11,153 nucleotides of DNA from Candidatus Pygmaiobacter gallistercoris (GCA_019113125.1 DXIA01000048.1:1-11153), one strand, 5' to 3'; shown: positions 1-6,602, counted from the stretch's first letter. A program made the numbers and translations. The notes: generated by a model not told the origin, from the letters alone.

Positions 1-313
1 AAGGCCGCTTTTGCGCGGCTGCGGCGTCAAAACGCCGGGGCAGCTCTGCTGCCCGCGACATCCACAAAGGGTGCCGTATCCAACGCCAAATGGCGTTGGA
101 TGAGGTGCTTTTCCTTGCACCCGCATCAAAATCGACCTTTTTACGGTGCCCTCAACATCCGGAACGGATGTTGTATGTTCTGCCCCAGAATTTTGAATGG
201 AGAAAGTGCGAAGAGCGGCCCCTCAAGCCTTGGTGGCTTGGGGGGACGCTCTGAGTGCTTTATGCGCCAAAATTCTACGGCAGAACCGTTGTTTTCTTAT
301 TCTGCCACACCTT
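1..313. repeat. MITE-like repeat, copy 1 (left end cut by window)
   Basis: Positions 1-313 align without gaps to 5070-5382 of copy 2, with about 12 substitutions in 311 bases (roughly 96% identity), mostly transitions. The right terminal inverted repeat (CGTTGTTTTCTTAT followed by CTGCCACACC) ends near 311-313; the left terminus lies outside the window. The internal hairpins are the same as in copy 2, including the perfect ATCCAACGCC/GGCGTTGGAT stem and the CAACATCCG/CGGATGTTG stem. The right end lies 22 bp past the purA stop codon, so purA transcripts must run into the element. An open frame from 100 runs through it into purA antisense; I do not consider it a gene. No transposase is present, so mobility is inferred only from the inverted termini and the copy number. 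Confidence 0.85.
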
Positions 314-335
314 GCGGCGATGCCGAAATGTTTTG

Positions 336-1616
336 TTATCCGCGGACCAGATTCTGCTCCCGCTCGGGGCCGACCCCGACCATCGCGATCGGGCAGCCGC
401 AGAGCCGCTCGAGCTCCGAGATATACCGCTTGCAGCTCTCGGGCAGCTCATCAAAGGAGCGGCAGCCCGAGATGTCCTCGGTAAATCCGGGGATGGTCTC
501 ATAGACCGGCTTGCAGTCGGCCAGAACCTCGAGCGCCTCGGGGTACTCGGTCAGCCGGGTACCGTCGGGCAGCTCGTAGGCGGTGCAGACCTTGAGATCG
601 CCGATGCCGGCGAGGGTGTCCAGCTTGTTGACCGCGAGCTGGGTCAGACCGTTGACCCGCACCGCGTACCGCAGGATTACCGCGTCGAACCAGCCGGTGC
701 GGCGGGGCCGACCGGTGACGGTGCCGTACTCGTGACCGGTATCCCGGATCTTCTGGCCCACCTCATCAAACAGCTCGGTGGGGAAGGGACCCTCGCCCAC
801 CCGGGTGGTGTAGGCTTTTGCGACCCCGATGACCTCGTCGATCATCCGCGGGCCGACCCCGGCGCCGATCGCAAAGCCGCCGGCGACCGGGTGGCTGCTG
901 GTGACAAACGGATAGGTGCCCATGTCGAGGACGAGCAGGGTGCCCTGCGCTCCCTCGAACAGGATCTTTTTGCCCTCCTTGTAGCTGTTGTAGACCAGCA
1001 CCGAGACGTCGGCGATGTGGTTTGCCAGCCGCTTGCCGTAGCCGACATACTCCTCGATGATCGCGTCGAGGTCCATCGGCTCTGCGCCATAGAGCTTGGT
1101 GATCAGCCGGTTTTTCTCCTCGCCGGCAAACCGCGCCTTCTTGCGGAAAACCTCCTCATGCACCAGGTCCCAGATCCGCAGGCCGCTGCGCTCGGCCTTG
1201 TCCATATAGCAGGGGCCGATGCCGTTGCGGGTGGTGCCGATCCGGTGCGCCTCATCCCGGGCGTCCTCCGAGAGCGCGTCGATCAGCGGATGCCAGGGCA
1301 TAATGACATGGGCGCGCGGGTCGATCCAGAGGTTCGCGCAGCTGATGCCCCGCGCCTCGAGCCCGTCTATCTCAGCCAGCAGGCTGCCGGGATTGACCAC
1401 GACCCCATTGCCGATCAGACAGAGGGTATCAGGGTAGAGAATCCCGGAGGGAACGGTCCGCAGCTTATAGACCTCGCCCCCCTGCTCGACGGTGTGGCCG
1501 GCGTTGTTGCCGCCCTGTGCGCGGACGACAACCTGTGCCTCCTGCGCGAGAATGTCGATGATTTTGCCCTTGCCCTCGTCGCCCCACTGGACGCCCACAA
1601 CAACTTTAGACGGCAT
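336..1616 (-). CDS. purA: Adenylosuccinate synthetase
   Basis: This enzyme joins IMP and aspartate using GTP to give adenylosuccinate, the first committed step from IMP to AMP, in the cytosol. The 426-residue product has the usual family length and clear landmarks: the GTP-binding loop QWGDEGKGK at residues 10-18 with catalytic Asp13, NNAGHT with catalytic His41, the IMP-site block GTTRNGIGP, EGAQGTLLVLDMGTYPFVTSSHP in mid-protein (seen as shorter adjoining motifs) and the C-terminal VGVGPERE. The start is the ATG at 1616, because GGGGGAAG lies 7 nt upstream and the family N-terminus (PSKVVVGVQWG) follows at once; the longer upstream frame is leader. It is monocistronic here, with its own promoter at 1698-1726 and no purine riboswitch in its leader. 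Repeat copy 1 sits just past the stop, with no separate terminator between. Confidence 0.98.
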   Translation of the reverse strand: MPSKVVVGVQWGDEGKGKIIDILAQEAQVVVRAQGGNNAGHTVEQGGEVYKLRTVPSGILYPDTLCLIGNGVVVNPGSLLAEIDGLEARGISCANLWIDPRAHVIMPWHPLIDALSEDARDEAHRIGTTRNGIGPCYMDKAERSGLRIWDLVHEEVFRKKARFAGEEKNRLITKLYGAEPMDLDAIIEEYVGYGKRLANHIADVSVLVYNSYKEGKKILFEGAQGTLLVLDMGTYPFVTSSHPVAGGFAIGAGVGPRMIDEVIGVAKAYTTRVGEGPFPTELFDEVGQKIRDTGHEYGTVTGRPRRTGWFDAVILRYAVRVNGLTQLAVNKLDTLAGIGDLKVCTAYELPDGTRLTEYPEALEVLADCKPVYETIPGFTEDISGCRSFDELPESCKRYISELERLCGCPIAMVGVGPEREQNLVRG

Positions 1617-1697
1617 GATAACTCTTCCCCCTATAACGATTGAAACGGCGGTGAATACGGATTGTGGAGATCTTTTTTGCCCCACACATACTTTTCT

Positions 1698-1726
1698 ATT
1701 ATACCAGAGCGAAAAAAAAGATACAA
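1698..1726 (-). promoter_or_regulatory. Housekeeping (sigma-A type) promoter of purA
   Basis: On the minus strand, TTGTAT (1726-1721) is separated by 17 bp from a perfect TATAAT (1703-1698). A TG one base upstream makes it an extended -10 element. Transcription should start near 1690, giving a leader of about 75 nt. The leader has only a weak 5-bp hairpin (TGTGG/CCACA) and no recognisable riboswitch. Confidence 0.75.
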
Positions 1727-1776
1727 GCGACCGGCTGCCTGCGGCGGAAATTTCACCGGATCGCCCCGGCCGGCGC

Positions 1777-1806
1777 ACATATTTTTTCCTTTCCGGGGAA
1801 ATACTG
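1777..1806 (+). promoter_or_regulatory. Possible sigma-G (forespore) promoter of the spoVA operon
   Basis: ACATA (1777-1781) lies 18 bp before AATACTG (1800-1806). These match 4 of 5 and 5 of 7 positions of the sigma-G consensus (GMATR and CATNNTA with CATACTA as the common form). The position, about 35 nt before the spoVAC start codon, is sensible, and spoVA operons are sigma-G controlled in Bacillus. The match is weak and no better candidate was seen in this 224-bp gap. Confidence 0.3.
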
Positions 1807-1840
1807 GGGACAGAATGGTTTACCGGGGGGAAGAGAAAGA

Positions 1841-2293
1841 ATGAAACTCTCGAAAGAGGAATACGACAAGCTGAACCAGCAGGTCAGCCCGAAATCGCGG
1901 CTGTTGACCGACTGTCTGTGGGCCTTCTTTGTCGGCGGATCGATCTGCCTGGTGGGGGAGGTGCTGCGGGTCTTTTATCTGTCCCGTGGGTTCATCCTCA
2001 CCGATGCGTCGGCGCTGACCAGCGTCACGCTGGTGGTGCTCTCGGCGGTGCTGACCTCGCTGGGCTGGTACCAGAAACTCGCCTCCCGGGCGGGGGCCGG
2101 CACCCTGGTGCCGATCACCGGATTTGCGAATGCGGTGGTCTCACCGGCCATCGAGTACCGGGTTGAGGGACTGGTCACCGGCGTCGGGGCGAAGATGTTC
2201 GTCATCGCGGGACCGGTCATCGTCTGGGGGATGCTGGCGAGTATTGTCTGGGGCGTGGTCTATTATTTTCTGCGCCCGATGCTGGGGGGCTGA
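1841..2293 (+). CDS. spoVAC: Stage V sporulation protein AC
   Basis: SpoVAC is an integral protein of the spore inner membrane, part of the channel that loads dipicolinic acid into the forespore and releases it at germination; in Bacillus it has mechanosensitive channel activity. The 150-residue product starts with a short charged cytosolic stretch, then hydrophobic segments at about 22-46, 60-77, 86-105 and 112-145. The WAFFVGGSICLVGE block near residue 27 and LTSLGWY near 72 are family hallmarks. I chose the ATG at 1841, preceded by GGGGGGAAGAG, over the longer in-frame upstream extension, which would run through the promoter region. It is the first gene of a three-gene operon; only 3 bp separate its stop from spoVAD. 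It is clearly paralogous to the third gene, spoVAEb. Confidence 0.95.
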   Translation: MKLSKEEYDKLNQQVSPKSRLLTDCLWAFFVGGSICLVGEVLRVFYLSRGFILTDASALTSVTLVVLSAVLTSLGWYQKLASRAGAGTLVPITGFANAVVSPAIEYRVEGLVTGVGAKMFVIAGPVIVWGMLASIVWGVVYYFLRPMLGG

Positions 2294-2296
2294 AAC

Positions 2297-3304
2297 ATGA
2301 TAAGAAGATCCGGAAAGACCTTGTTTTTTGACCGGCCGCCCTCGGTGCTCGGCTTTGCCGCGGTGGGGGGCAAGCGGGAGTCGGAGGGGCCGCTGGCCGA
2401 CGGCTTTGACCTGCTCGAGACCGACACCACCTTCGGGGAGAAGAGCTGGGAGCGGGCGGAGAGCAAGATGCAGGCGATCTGCGCCGATCTCGCGATCCAG
2501 AAGAGCGGGACCAAGGTGGAACAACTCGACCTGCTCTTCGCCGGGGATCTCGAGAACCAGTGCACCGCCAGCAACTACACGCTGCGCAACCTCGACGTGC
2601 CGTTCGCGGGGCTCTACAACGCCTGTGCGACGATGGCGGAGGGGCTGGCGCTGGCAAGCTGCTTTGTCGCGGGGGGACTCGCGCAGCGGACGATGGCGCT
2701 GACCTCCAGCCACTTCTGCGCCGCCGAGCGGCAGTTCCGGTTTCCACTCGAGTACGGCGGTAAGCGAACTCCGACCAGCCAGTGGACCGCGACCGCCTCC
2801 GGCGGGGTGGTGCTGGGGGATGCCGGCGGGCCGCCCTATGTCCGGGCGGTGACCTTTGGACGGGTGATCGACTACGGCATCCGGGACATCAACAACATGG
2901 GGGCGGCGATGGCCCCCGCCGCCGTCTCCACCCTGCTGACCTTTTTCAAGGACAGCGGTGAAAAGCCGGAGGACTTCGACCGGATCTTCACCGGCGACCT
3001 CGGGATGGTGGGCTCGGCACTGATGGAGGAACTCTGCAAGCGGGAGGGGGTCCTGCTCAACAACCACGAGGACTGCGGCCTGCTGCTCTACGACCGCGGC
3101 AAACAGGAGGTCGGCGCGGGTGGGTCCGGCGCCGGCTGCAGCGCCGCGGTGCTCTGCAGCCACATCCTGCCCCGGCTGCGGGAGGGCAAGCTGCGGCGGG
3201 TGCTCTTCCTCGCGACCGGCGCGCTGATGAGCCCCACCACCACGCTGCAGAAGGAGAGCATCCCCGGCGTCGCCCATCTGGTGCTGCTGGAGAGCGAGAA
3301 ATAA
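2297..3304 (+). CDS. spoVAD: Stage V sporulation protein AD (dipicolinic acid binding)
   Basis: SpoVAD is the soluble, dipicolinic-acid-binding component of the SpoVA system, held at the outer face of the spore inner membrane. It has a thiolase or beta-ketoacyl-synthase-like fold without known acyl transfer. The 335-residue product is of normal family length. Visible landmarks are the N-terminal GKTLFFDRPPSVLGFAAVGG, the NACATMAEG block with Cys110 in the position of the thiolase nucleophile, GYGG-like YGGKRTPTSQWTATASG near 153-169, FTGDLG at 231-236 and the glycine-rich GAGGSGAGCSA at 273-283 leading into a conserved C-terminus. No membrane segment or signal peptide is evident, as expected. 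The ribosome binding site (GGGGGG) lies inside the end of spoVAC, which suggests translational coupling. Confidence 0.96.
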   Translation: MIRRSGKTLFFDRPPSVLGFAAVGGKRESEGPLADGFDLLETDTTFGEKSWERAESKMQAICADLAIQKSGTKVEQLDLLFAGDLENQCTASNYTLRNLDVPFAGLYNACATMAEGLALASCFVAGGLAQRTMALTSSHFCAAERQFRFPLEYGGKRTPTSQWTATASGGVVLGDAGGPPYVRAVTFGRVIDYGIRDINNMGAAMAPAAVSTLLTFFKDSGEKPEDFDRIFTGDLGMVGSALMEELCKREGVLLNNHEDCGLLLYDRGKQEVGAGGSGAGCSAAVLCSHILPRLREGKLRRVLFLATGALMSPTTTLQKESIPGVAHLVLLESEK

Positions 3305-3321
3305 CCAAAGGGGGAGATAAG

Positions 3322-3678
3322 ATGCAGTTTTTTTGGGCATTTCTGGTTGGGGGCGCGCTCTGTGTGATCGGGCAGCTGCTGATCGATCTGACCGCGATGA
3401 CCCCCGCCCGGATTCTGGTGCTGTTCGTGGTCAGCGGGGTGGTGCTCTCGGCACTGGGCTGGTATCCGCCGCTGGCAAAGTTCGCCGGCGCGGGGGCGAC
3501 GGTGCCGCTGCTCGGGTTTGGCCATCTGCTGGCGCAGGGGGTGATCGCCGCAGTGGAACAGCACGGACTGCTCGGCGCGCTGACCGGCGGCTTTTCAGCC
3601 GCCGCGGGCGGCATCGCGGCGAGCCTCGCCTGCGGGGTGATCGCCTCGCTGCTGGCCCGCAGCAAAGACCAGTGCTGA
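3322..3678 (+). CDS. spoVAE: Stage V sporulation protein AE (SpoVAEb type)
   Basis: This 118-residue, almost wholly hydrophobic protein is the third component of the spore inner-membrane dipicolinic acid channel. Membrane segments are seen at about 2-22, 29-46, 52-76 and 86-112. WAFLVGGALCVIGQ at residues 5-18 and LSALGWY near 46 match the corresponding blocks of the SpoVAC two genes upstream, so the two membrane proteins are paralogous. GGGGGAG at 3310-3316 serves the ATG at 3322. The gene closes the operon: a strong hairpin follows its stop codon by a few bases. spoVAA, spoVAB, spoVAEa and spoVAF are absent, as is usual in Clostridia with the minimal CDE set. Confidence 0.94.
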   Translation: MQFFWAFLVGGALCVIGQLLIDLTAMTPARILVLFVVSGVVLSALGWYPPLAKFAGAGATVPLLGFGHLLAQGVIAAVEQHGLLGALTGGFSAAAGGIAASLACGVIASLLARSKDQC

Positions 3679-3682
3679 GACA

Positions 3683-3717
3683 AAAAAAGAGCCGCCGCAA
3701 AGCGGCAGCTCTTTTTT
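3683..3717. terminator. Bidirectional intrinsic terminator between spoVAEb and rpsT
   Basis: AAAGAGC pairs with GCTCTTT and GCCGC pairs with GCGGC, separated by one C-A mismatch, around an AAA loop at 3699-3701. A-runs on the left and T-runs on the right make it work on both strands. It ends the spoVA operon and the convergent rpsT transcript. Confidence 0.9.
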
Positions 3718-3729
3718 GGTTTTGTCAGC

Positions 3730-3984
3730 TTATGCTTTCTTCGCGCGCATGACACGGGAGACGCGGCGGGCAGCGGTGTTCTTGTGCAGAACGCCCTTGC
3801 CGGCGGCCTTGTCGATCGCGGAAACAGCGGCGACAACGGCCTTGTCAGCGTCGGCGGAGCCAGCGGAAACGGCGGCCTCTGCCTTCTTGACAACGGTCTT
3901 CAGGTTGGTCTTGATAGCCTTGTTGTGCGCGGCCTCCTTGGCAGCCTGACGTACGCGGTCTTTCTGGGATTTAATGTTGGGCAT
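3730..3984 (-). CDS. rpsT: 30S ribosomal protein S20
   Basis: S20 binds 16S rRNA early in assembly of the small subunit. The 84-residue product is lysine- and alanine-rich and has the family features: MPNIKSQKDRVRQ at the N-terminus, NKAIKTNLKT in the middle, and the C-terminal block GVLHKNTAARRVSRVM. The ATG at 3984 is preceded by a perfect AGGAGGT (3997-3991 on the minus strand), so the longer upstream frame is leader. The gene is monocistronic, with a promoter in the gap it shares with the divergent gpr. S20 next to the germination protease gene is a common arrangement in spore-forming Firmicutes. Confidence 0.97.
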   Translation of the reverse strand: MPNIKSQKDRVRQAAKEAAHNKAIKTNLKTVVKKAEAAVSAGSADADKAVVAAVSAIDKAAGKGVLHKNTAARRVSRVMRAKKA

Positions 3985-4021
3985 AATACCACCTCCTTTA
4001 TTCACCATAACAGTGCATTTT

Positions 4022-4051
4022 ATATTACCACATTTTAATGGCAAAATACAA
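4022..4051 (-). promoter_or_regulatory. Likely sigma-A promoter of rpsT
   Basis: On the minus strand, TTGTAT (4051-4046) is followed after 18 bp by TAATAT (4027-4022). The resulting leader before the rpsT start is about 30 nt and carries the AGGAGGT site. The surrounding sequence is AT-rich, unlike the coding DNA on either side. Confidence 0.6.
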
Positions 4052-4152
4052 GAGCTTTTTGAAAAAAATCAGAGGAAAATCAAAGAAAATCCGCCCAAAA
4101 CGGTTGTTTTGCAGTTCTGTGGCCGCACAGCGGCGGGAGAAGGAGTGATACG

Positions 4153-4959
4153 ATGTCTGTCTATACCGATATCGCGGCCGAGGTCTGGGCGGGCCGCAAG
4201 GGAACAATTCCGCCGGGGGTGCGGTTTGAGACCCGGTATGTGGGGGATATCTCGATCACCCGGGTTGAGATCACCCGGGACGGGCTGGCCCGCCGGCGGG
4301 GGCGGTACTCCACCATCGATATGCCGAGTTTCGCCTATATCGACGACCGCAACGAGCGGTATGTCGGCGCGCTTGCCCATGAGATCAAAAATTATCTGCC
4401 GCCCCGCGGGGAGATTCTGGTGGCGGGGCTGGGCAACGAGCGGATCACCGCCGACGCGCTGGGGCCTGCGGTCTGCGGACGAATTCTGGTGACAAGACAT
4501 ATTCCGGTCGAGCAGGACGAGCGAGAGCTGCTCAAACTGCGGGGGGTCTCGGCGTTCTGCCCCGGTATCGAGGGCAAGACCGGTCTGTCGGCGGGGGAGA
4601 CGATCAAGAGCGTGGTGCGGGGCATCCGCCCGGCGGCGGTGGTCTGCGTCGACAGCCTCTTCACCTCCACCCCCGAGCATCTGGGCTGTACCGTCCAGAT
4701 CACCGATACCGGCCTGTGCCCGGGCGGAGAGGAGCGCAGCCGGATCGACGCGGCGCTGCTCGGGGTGCCGACCATCAGTCTCGGGGTGCCGACCGTAATG
4801 GACGCCGGGGAGCTCTGCAAGAGCCGGCACCGGCTGGTGGTGACCCCGAAAGAGATCGACTATATCATCTCCCGGGCGGCGTCGGTGCTCAGCCTCGCGA
4901 TCAACAAGGCGCTGCAGCAGGACCTCAGCGTCGGGGAACTCGACTTTCTCACCTCCTGA
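4153..4959 (+). CDS. gpr: Germination protease (GPR, peptidase family A25)
   Basis: GPR is made in the forespore as an inactive zymogen, self-processes, and at germination degrades the small acid-soluble proteins that coat spore DNA. The two catalytic aspartates known in the Bacillus megaterium enzyme sit in recognisable contexts here: Asp101 in GLGNERITADALGP and Asp167 in VVCVDSLFTS. QITDTGLCPGG (182-192) and LGVPTVMDA (210-218) are further hallmarks. YTDIAAEV at residues 4-11 corresponds to the processing site RTD/LAVE in Bacillus, so the propeptide would be only about six residues rather than 15-16. At 268 residues it is shorter than the roughly 370 of Bacillus. AAGGAG at 4140-4145 precedes the ATG. 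It is divergent from rpsT. Sigma-G control is expected, but I found no well-spaced sigma-G element in the gap. Confidence 0.96.
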   Translation: MSVYTDIAAEVWAGRKGTIPPGVRFETRYVGDISITRVEITRDGLARRRGRYSTIDMPSFAYIDDRNERYVGALAHEIKNYLPPRGEILVAGLGNERITADALGPAVCGRILVTRHIPVEQDERELLKLRGVSAFCPGIEGKTGLSAGETIKSVVRGIRPAAVVCVDSLFTSTPEHLGCTVQITDTGLCPGGEERSRIDAALLGVPTISLGVPTVMDAGELCKSRHRLVVTPKEIDYIISRAASVLSLAINKALQQDLSVGELDFLTS

Positions 4960-4967
4960 AACGCAGA

Positions 4968-5000
4968 CCGGATGGGCTTTCTCATCCGGCCTTTTTCTTT
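4968..5000 (+). terminator. Intrinsic terminator of gpr
   Basis: CCGGATG (4968-4974) pairs perfectly with CATCCGG (4983-4989) around a short loop and is followed by a T-rich run (CCTTTTTCTTT). It begins about 9 bp after the gpr stop codon. Confidence 0.9.
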
Positions 5001-5034
5001 AAAGAGGATACCATTTTTTTAAACGGGCGTGCGG

Positions 5035-5383
5035 TTAGGTGTGGCAGAATAAGAAAACAACGCCGTAAAAAGGCCGCTTTTGCGCGGCTGCGGCGTCAAA
5101 ACGTCGGGGCAACTCTGCTGCCCGCGACATCCACAAAGGGTGCCGTATCCAACGCCAAATGGCGTTGGATGAGGCGTTTTTCCTTGCACCCGCATCAAAA
5201 TCGACCTTTTTACGGTGCCCTCAACATCCGGAACGGATGTTGTATGTTCTGCCCCAGAATTTTGGATGAAGAAAGTGCGAAGAACGGCCCCTCAAGCCTT
5301 GGTGGCTTGGGGGGCCGCTCTGAGTGCTTTCTACGCCAAAATTCTACGGCAGAACCGTTGTTTTCTTATCCTGCCACACCTAA
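5035..5383. repeat. MITE-like repeat, copy 2 (complete, 349 bp)
   Basis: The element is bounded by 28-bp terminal inverted repeats that match at 27 positions (5035-5062 and 5356-5383; outermost bases TTAGGTGTGGCAG). Between them lies a chain of hairpins: 5073-5077/5084-5088; 5103-5111/5119-5128 (one bulge); 5147-5156/5161-5170 (perfect, 4-nt loop); 5222-5230/5234-5242 (perfect, 3-nt loop); and 5285-5298/5304-5317, itself enclosed by 5256-5265/5336-5345. GGGTGC and GCACCC flank the third hairpin. No transposase or convincing reading frame is inside. No target duplication is obvious, although TA dinucleotides next to both ends (T-TA-GG and CC-TA-A) would fit a TA-specific transposase. It lies between the gpr terminator and the stop of the glycosyltransferase gene, 18 bp away. 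Confidence 0.9.
5067..5088 (-). terminator. Intrinsic terminator carried inside repeat copy 2
   Basis: Read on the minus strand, GCCGC (5088-5084) pairs with GCGGC (5077-5073) over a GCAAAA loop and is followed by C and five T (5071-5067). It is the first hairpin-plus-T-run met by transcripts leaving the glycosyltransferase gene, about 310 nt past its stop. The same structure is conserved in copy 3 (11055-11076), and its stem in copy 1 (4-19). Confidence 0.5.
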
Positions 5384-5401
5384 TGATTTGTCTCTCCTTT
5401 T

Positions 5402-6469
5402 TTAGAAGACCAGCCGCTGCTGGATCCGATAGCTAATGAAAAAGAGCAGCGTGTCGACGATCGCCTTGAGCAGTACCGCCGGACAGGCCGGCAGCAGCCA
5501 GACCAGTGCGGTGACCAGCGCCGCGCTGCAGAGCATCTGCACCACCGCAAGCAGACAGTATTTGAGGGCCGAGGCGGTGATCCGCTGCCGGCTGTGAAAG
5601 ACGAGCTTGTAGTTGAGCAGGTAGTTGTAGCTTGCCGAGAGCACCCGTGCCGCAGCGGTCGCAACTGCCGCGTAAAAGAGTGGAAGACAGGGCTTGAGCA
5701 GCCCGGACAGCAGCCAGAAGAGCAAAAGATCCAGCACACAGGAGGAGAGCGAGGAAAAGACATAGCGGAAAAACCGCTCTCCGATAATCCGGTAGATCCG
5801 GAAGGAGTCCCGAAACGGGTGAAAATGGGTCTGGTGATGCTCCTTGGAATCATAGACCGTCTTGATCGGCACCTCGACAATCCGGCAGTGCTCGGTTGCA
5901 TCAAGCAACATCCGCATCTCGAACTCAAACCGCTCCCCTTTCAGGTAAAGCAGTTCCGACATGTAATCTCGGGGGATGCCCCGCAGCCCGGTCTGGGTAT
6001 CGCTGACCGGAACGCCGGTGAGATAGCCGAAAACCTTTGCGGTCAGCCGATTGCCGCACCGGCTTTTCCATGGTACATCCTCAGTGTCGAACTTTCGCAC
6101 CCCGAGCACCAGACAATCGGGGTGTGCTTGCAGCGCGGCGATCACCTTTTTGATGCAGTCTACGGTGTGCTGACCATCGGAATCCGCCGTCACCGCTCCG
6201 ATCAATTCGGGGGCCTGTTCCAGAAGATAAGAAAACGCCGTTTTCAGCGCCCGCCCCTTGCCGCGGTTTGTCTCATGGTGCAGCAACACACCCTGCGATT
6301 TTTGGATCAGCGGCTCAGCTGCCGCAAAGAGATCGGCATAGGCGGGACCGCTGCCGTCGTCGACGACATAGATCGGGCCGAGGCCGGCCGCATCTAACTC
6401 CTGCAGCAGTGCCAAAAAGCGGTCATCCGGTTCATATGCGGGGATCACGATCGCCACCTGATTGCTCAT
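5402..6469 (-). CDS. Family 2 glycosyltransferase fused to a GtrA-like membrane domain
   Basis: The 355-residue product has two parts. Residues 1-225 form a GT-A glycosyltransferase of family 2, close to dolichol/undecaprenyl-phosphate sugar transferases: IVIPAYEP at 7-14, the nucleotide-sugar block VVDDGSG at 35-41, the metal-binding DSD at 96-98 (TADSDGQH) and SDTQTGLRG at 156-164. Residues 232-355 contain about four membrane segments (238-258, 264-288, 300-325, 330-347) typical of GtrA proteins, which are thought to move or hold lipid-linked sugars. The likely role is making a polyprenyl-phosphate sugar for cell envelope glycosylation at the cytoplasmic membrane; sugar and acceptor cannot be told from sequence. 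GGGAG lies 7 nt before the ATG at 6469; a frame extending further upstream lacks a site. It is monocistronic and its 3' end abuts repeat copy 2. Confidence 0.9.
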   Translation of the reverse strand: MSNQVAIVIPAYEPDDRFLALLQELDAAGLGPIYVVDDGSGPAYADLFAAAEPLIQKSQGVLLHHETNRGKGRALKTAFSYLLEQAPELIGAVTADSDGQHTVDCIKKVIAALQAHPDCLVLGVRKFDTEDVPWKSRCGNRLTAKVFGYLTGVPVSDTQTGLRGIPRDYMSELLYLKGERFEFEMRMLLDATEHCRIVEVPIKTVYDSKEHHQTHFHPFRDSFRIYRIIGERFFRYVFSSLSSCVLDLLLFWLLSGLLKPCLPLFYAAVATAAARVLSASYNYLLNYKLVFHSRQRITASALKYCLLAVVQMLCSAALVTALVWLLPACPAVLLKAIVDTLLFFISYRIQQRLVF

Positions 6470-6517
6470 AGCTGTTCTCCCTTGCAGTTGGTTTTCCCAT
6501 TTTAGGGGGTATTTTTC

Positions 6518-6546
6518 ATTGTACAATGGATCATCATTGTTTTCAA
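6518..6546 (-). promoter_or_regulatory. Sigma-A type promoter of the glycosyltransferase gene
   Basis: On the minus strand TTGAAA (6546-6541) and TACAAT (6523-6518) are 17 bp apart, giving a leader of about 40 nt. It is back to back with the riboswitch promoter at 6574-6602. Confidence 0.65.
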
Positions 6547-6573
6547 TCCGTTTTCCCATATTCAAATCACCGC

Positions 6574-6602
6574 TTGACTTTTCAAAAGAAGTCTGATATA
6601 AT
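6574..6602 (+). promoter_or_regulatory. Strong sigma-A promoter of the riboswitch and flavoprotein transcript
   Basis: TTGACT (6574-6579) and a perfect TATAAT (6597-6602) are spaced by exactly 17 bp. Transcription should begin near 6609, a few bases before the riboswitch aptamer. Confidence 0.85.

Noticed and set aside
100..504. Open frame of 134 codons running through repeat copy 1, with a similar frame in copy 2 (from 5169 to 5405), encoding an MR(C/R)FSLHPHQNRPFY-like peptide.
   Set aside because: The start codon lies in a hairpin without a ribosome binding site, the frame runs on into purA antisense or unique flanking DNA, and copy 3 lacks the ATG because of its deletion. It is a by-product of the repeat.
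255..1643. 462-codon open frame on the plus strand opposite purA.
   Set aside because: It is antisense to a full-length purA and results from GC-rich codon bias; it shows no motif and no ribosome binding site.
1617..1690. Possible purine riboswitch or attenuator in the purA leader.
   Set aside because: Only a 5-bp TGTGG/CCACA hairpin is present; none of the conserved aptamer segments seen at 6618-6681 occurs here.
2141..3340. 399-codon minus-strand open frame opposite spoVAD.
   Set aside because: Antisense shadow of spoVAC/spoVAD; the composition is Arg, His, Gly and Pro-rich without domains.
4016..4037. CATTTTA boxes (4016-4022 and 4031-4037) as sigma-G -10 elements for gpr.
   Set aside because: They match the -10 consensus, but no GMATR-like -35 lies 17-18 bp upstream of either.
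5035..5383. CRISPR array as an explanation for the repeated sequences.
   Set aside because: The repeats are three dispersed copies of about 350 bp, kilobases apart, with no short repeat-spacer periodicity.
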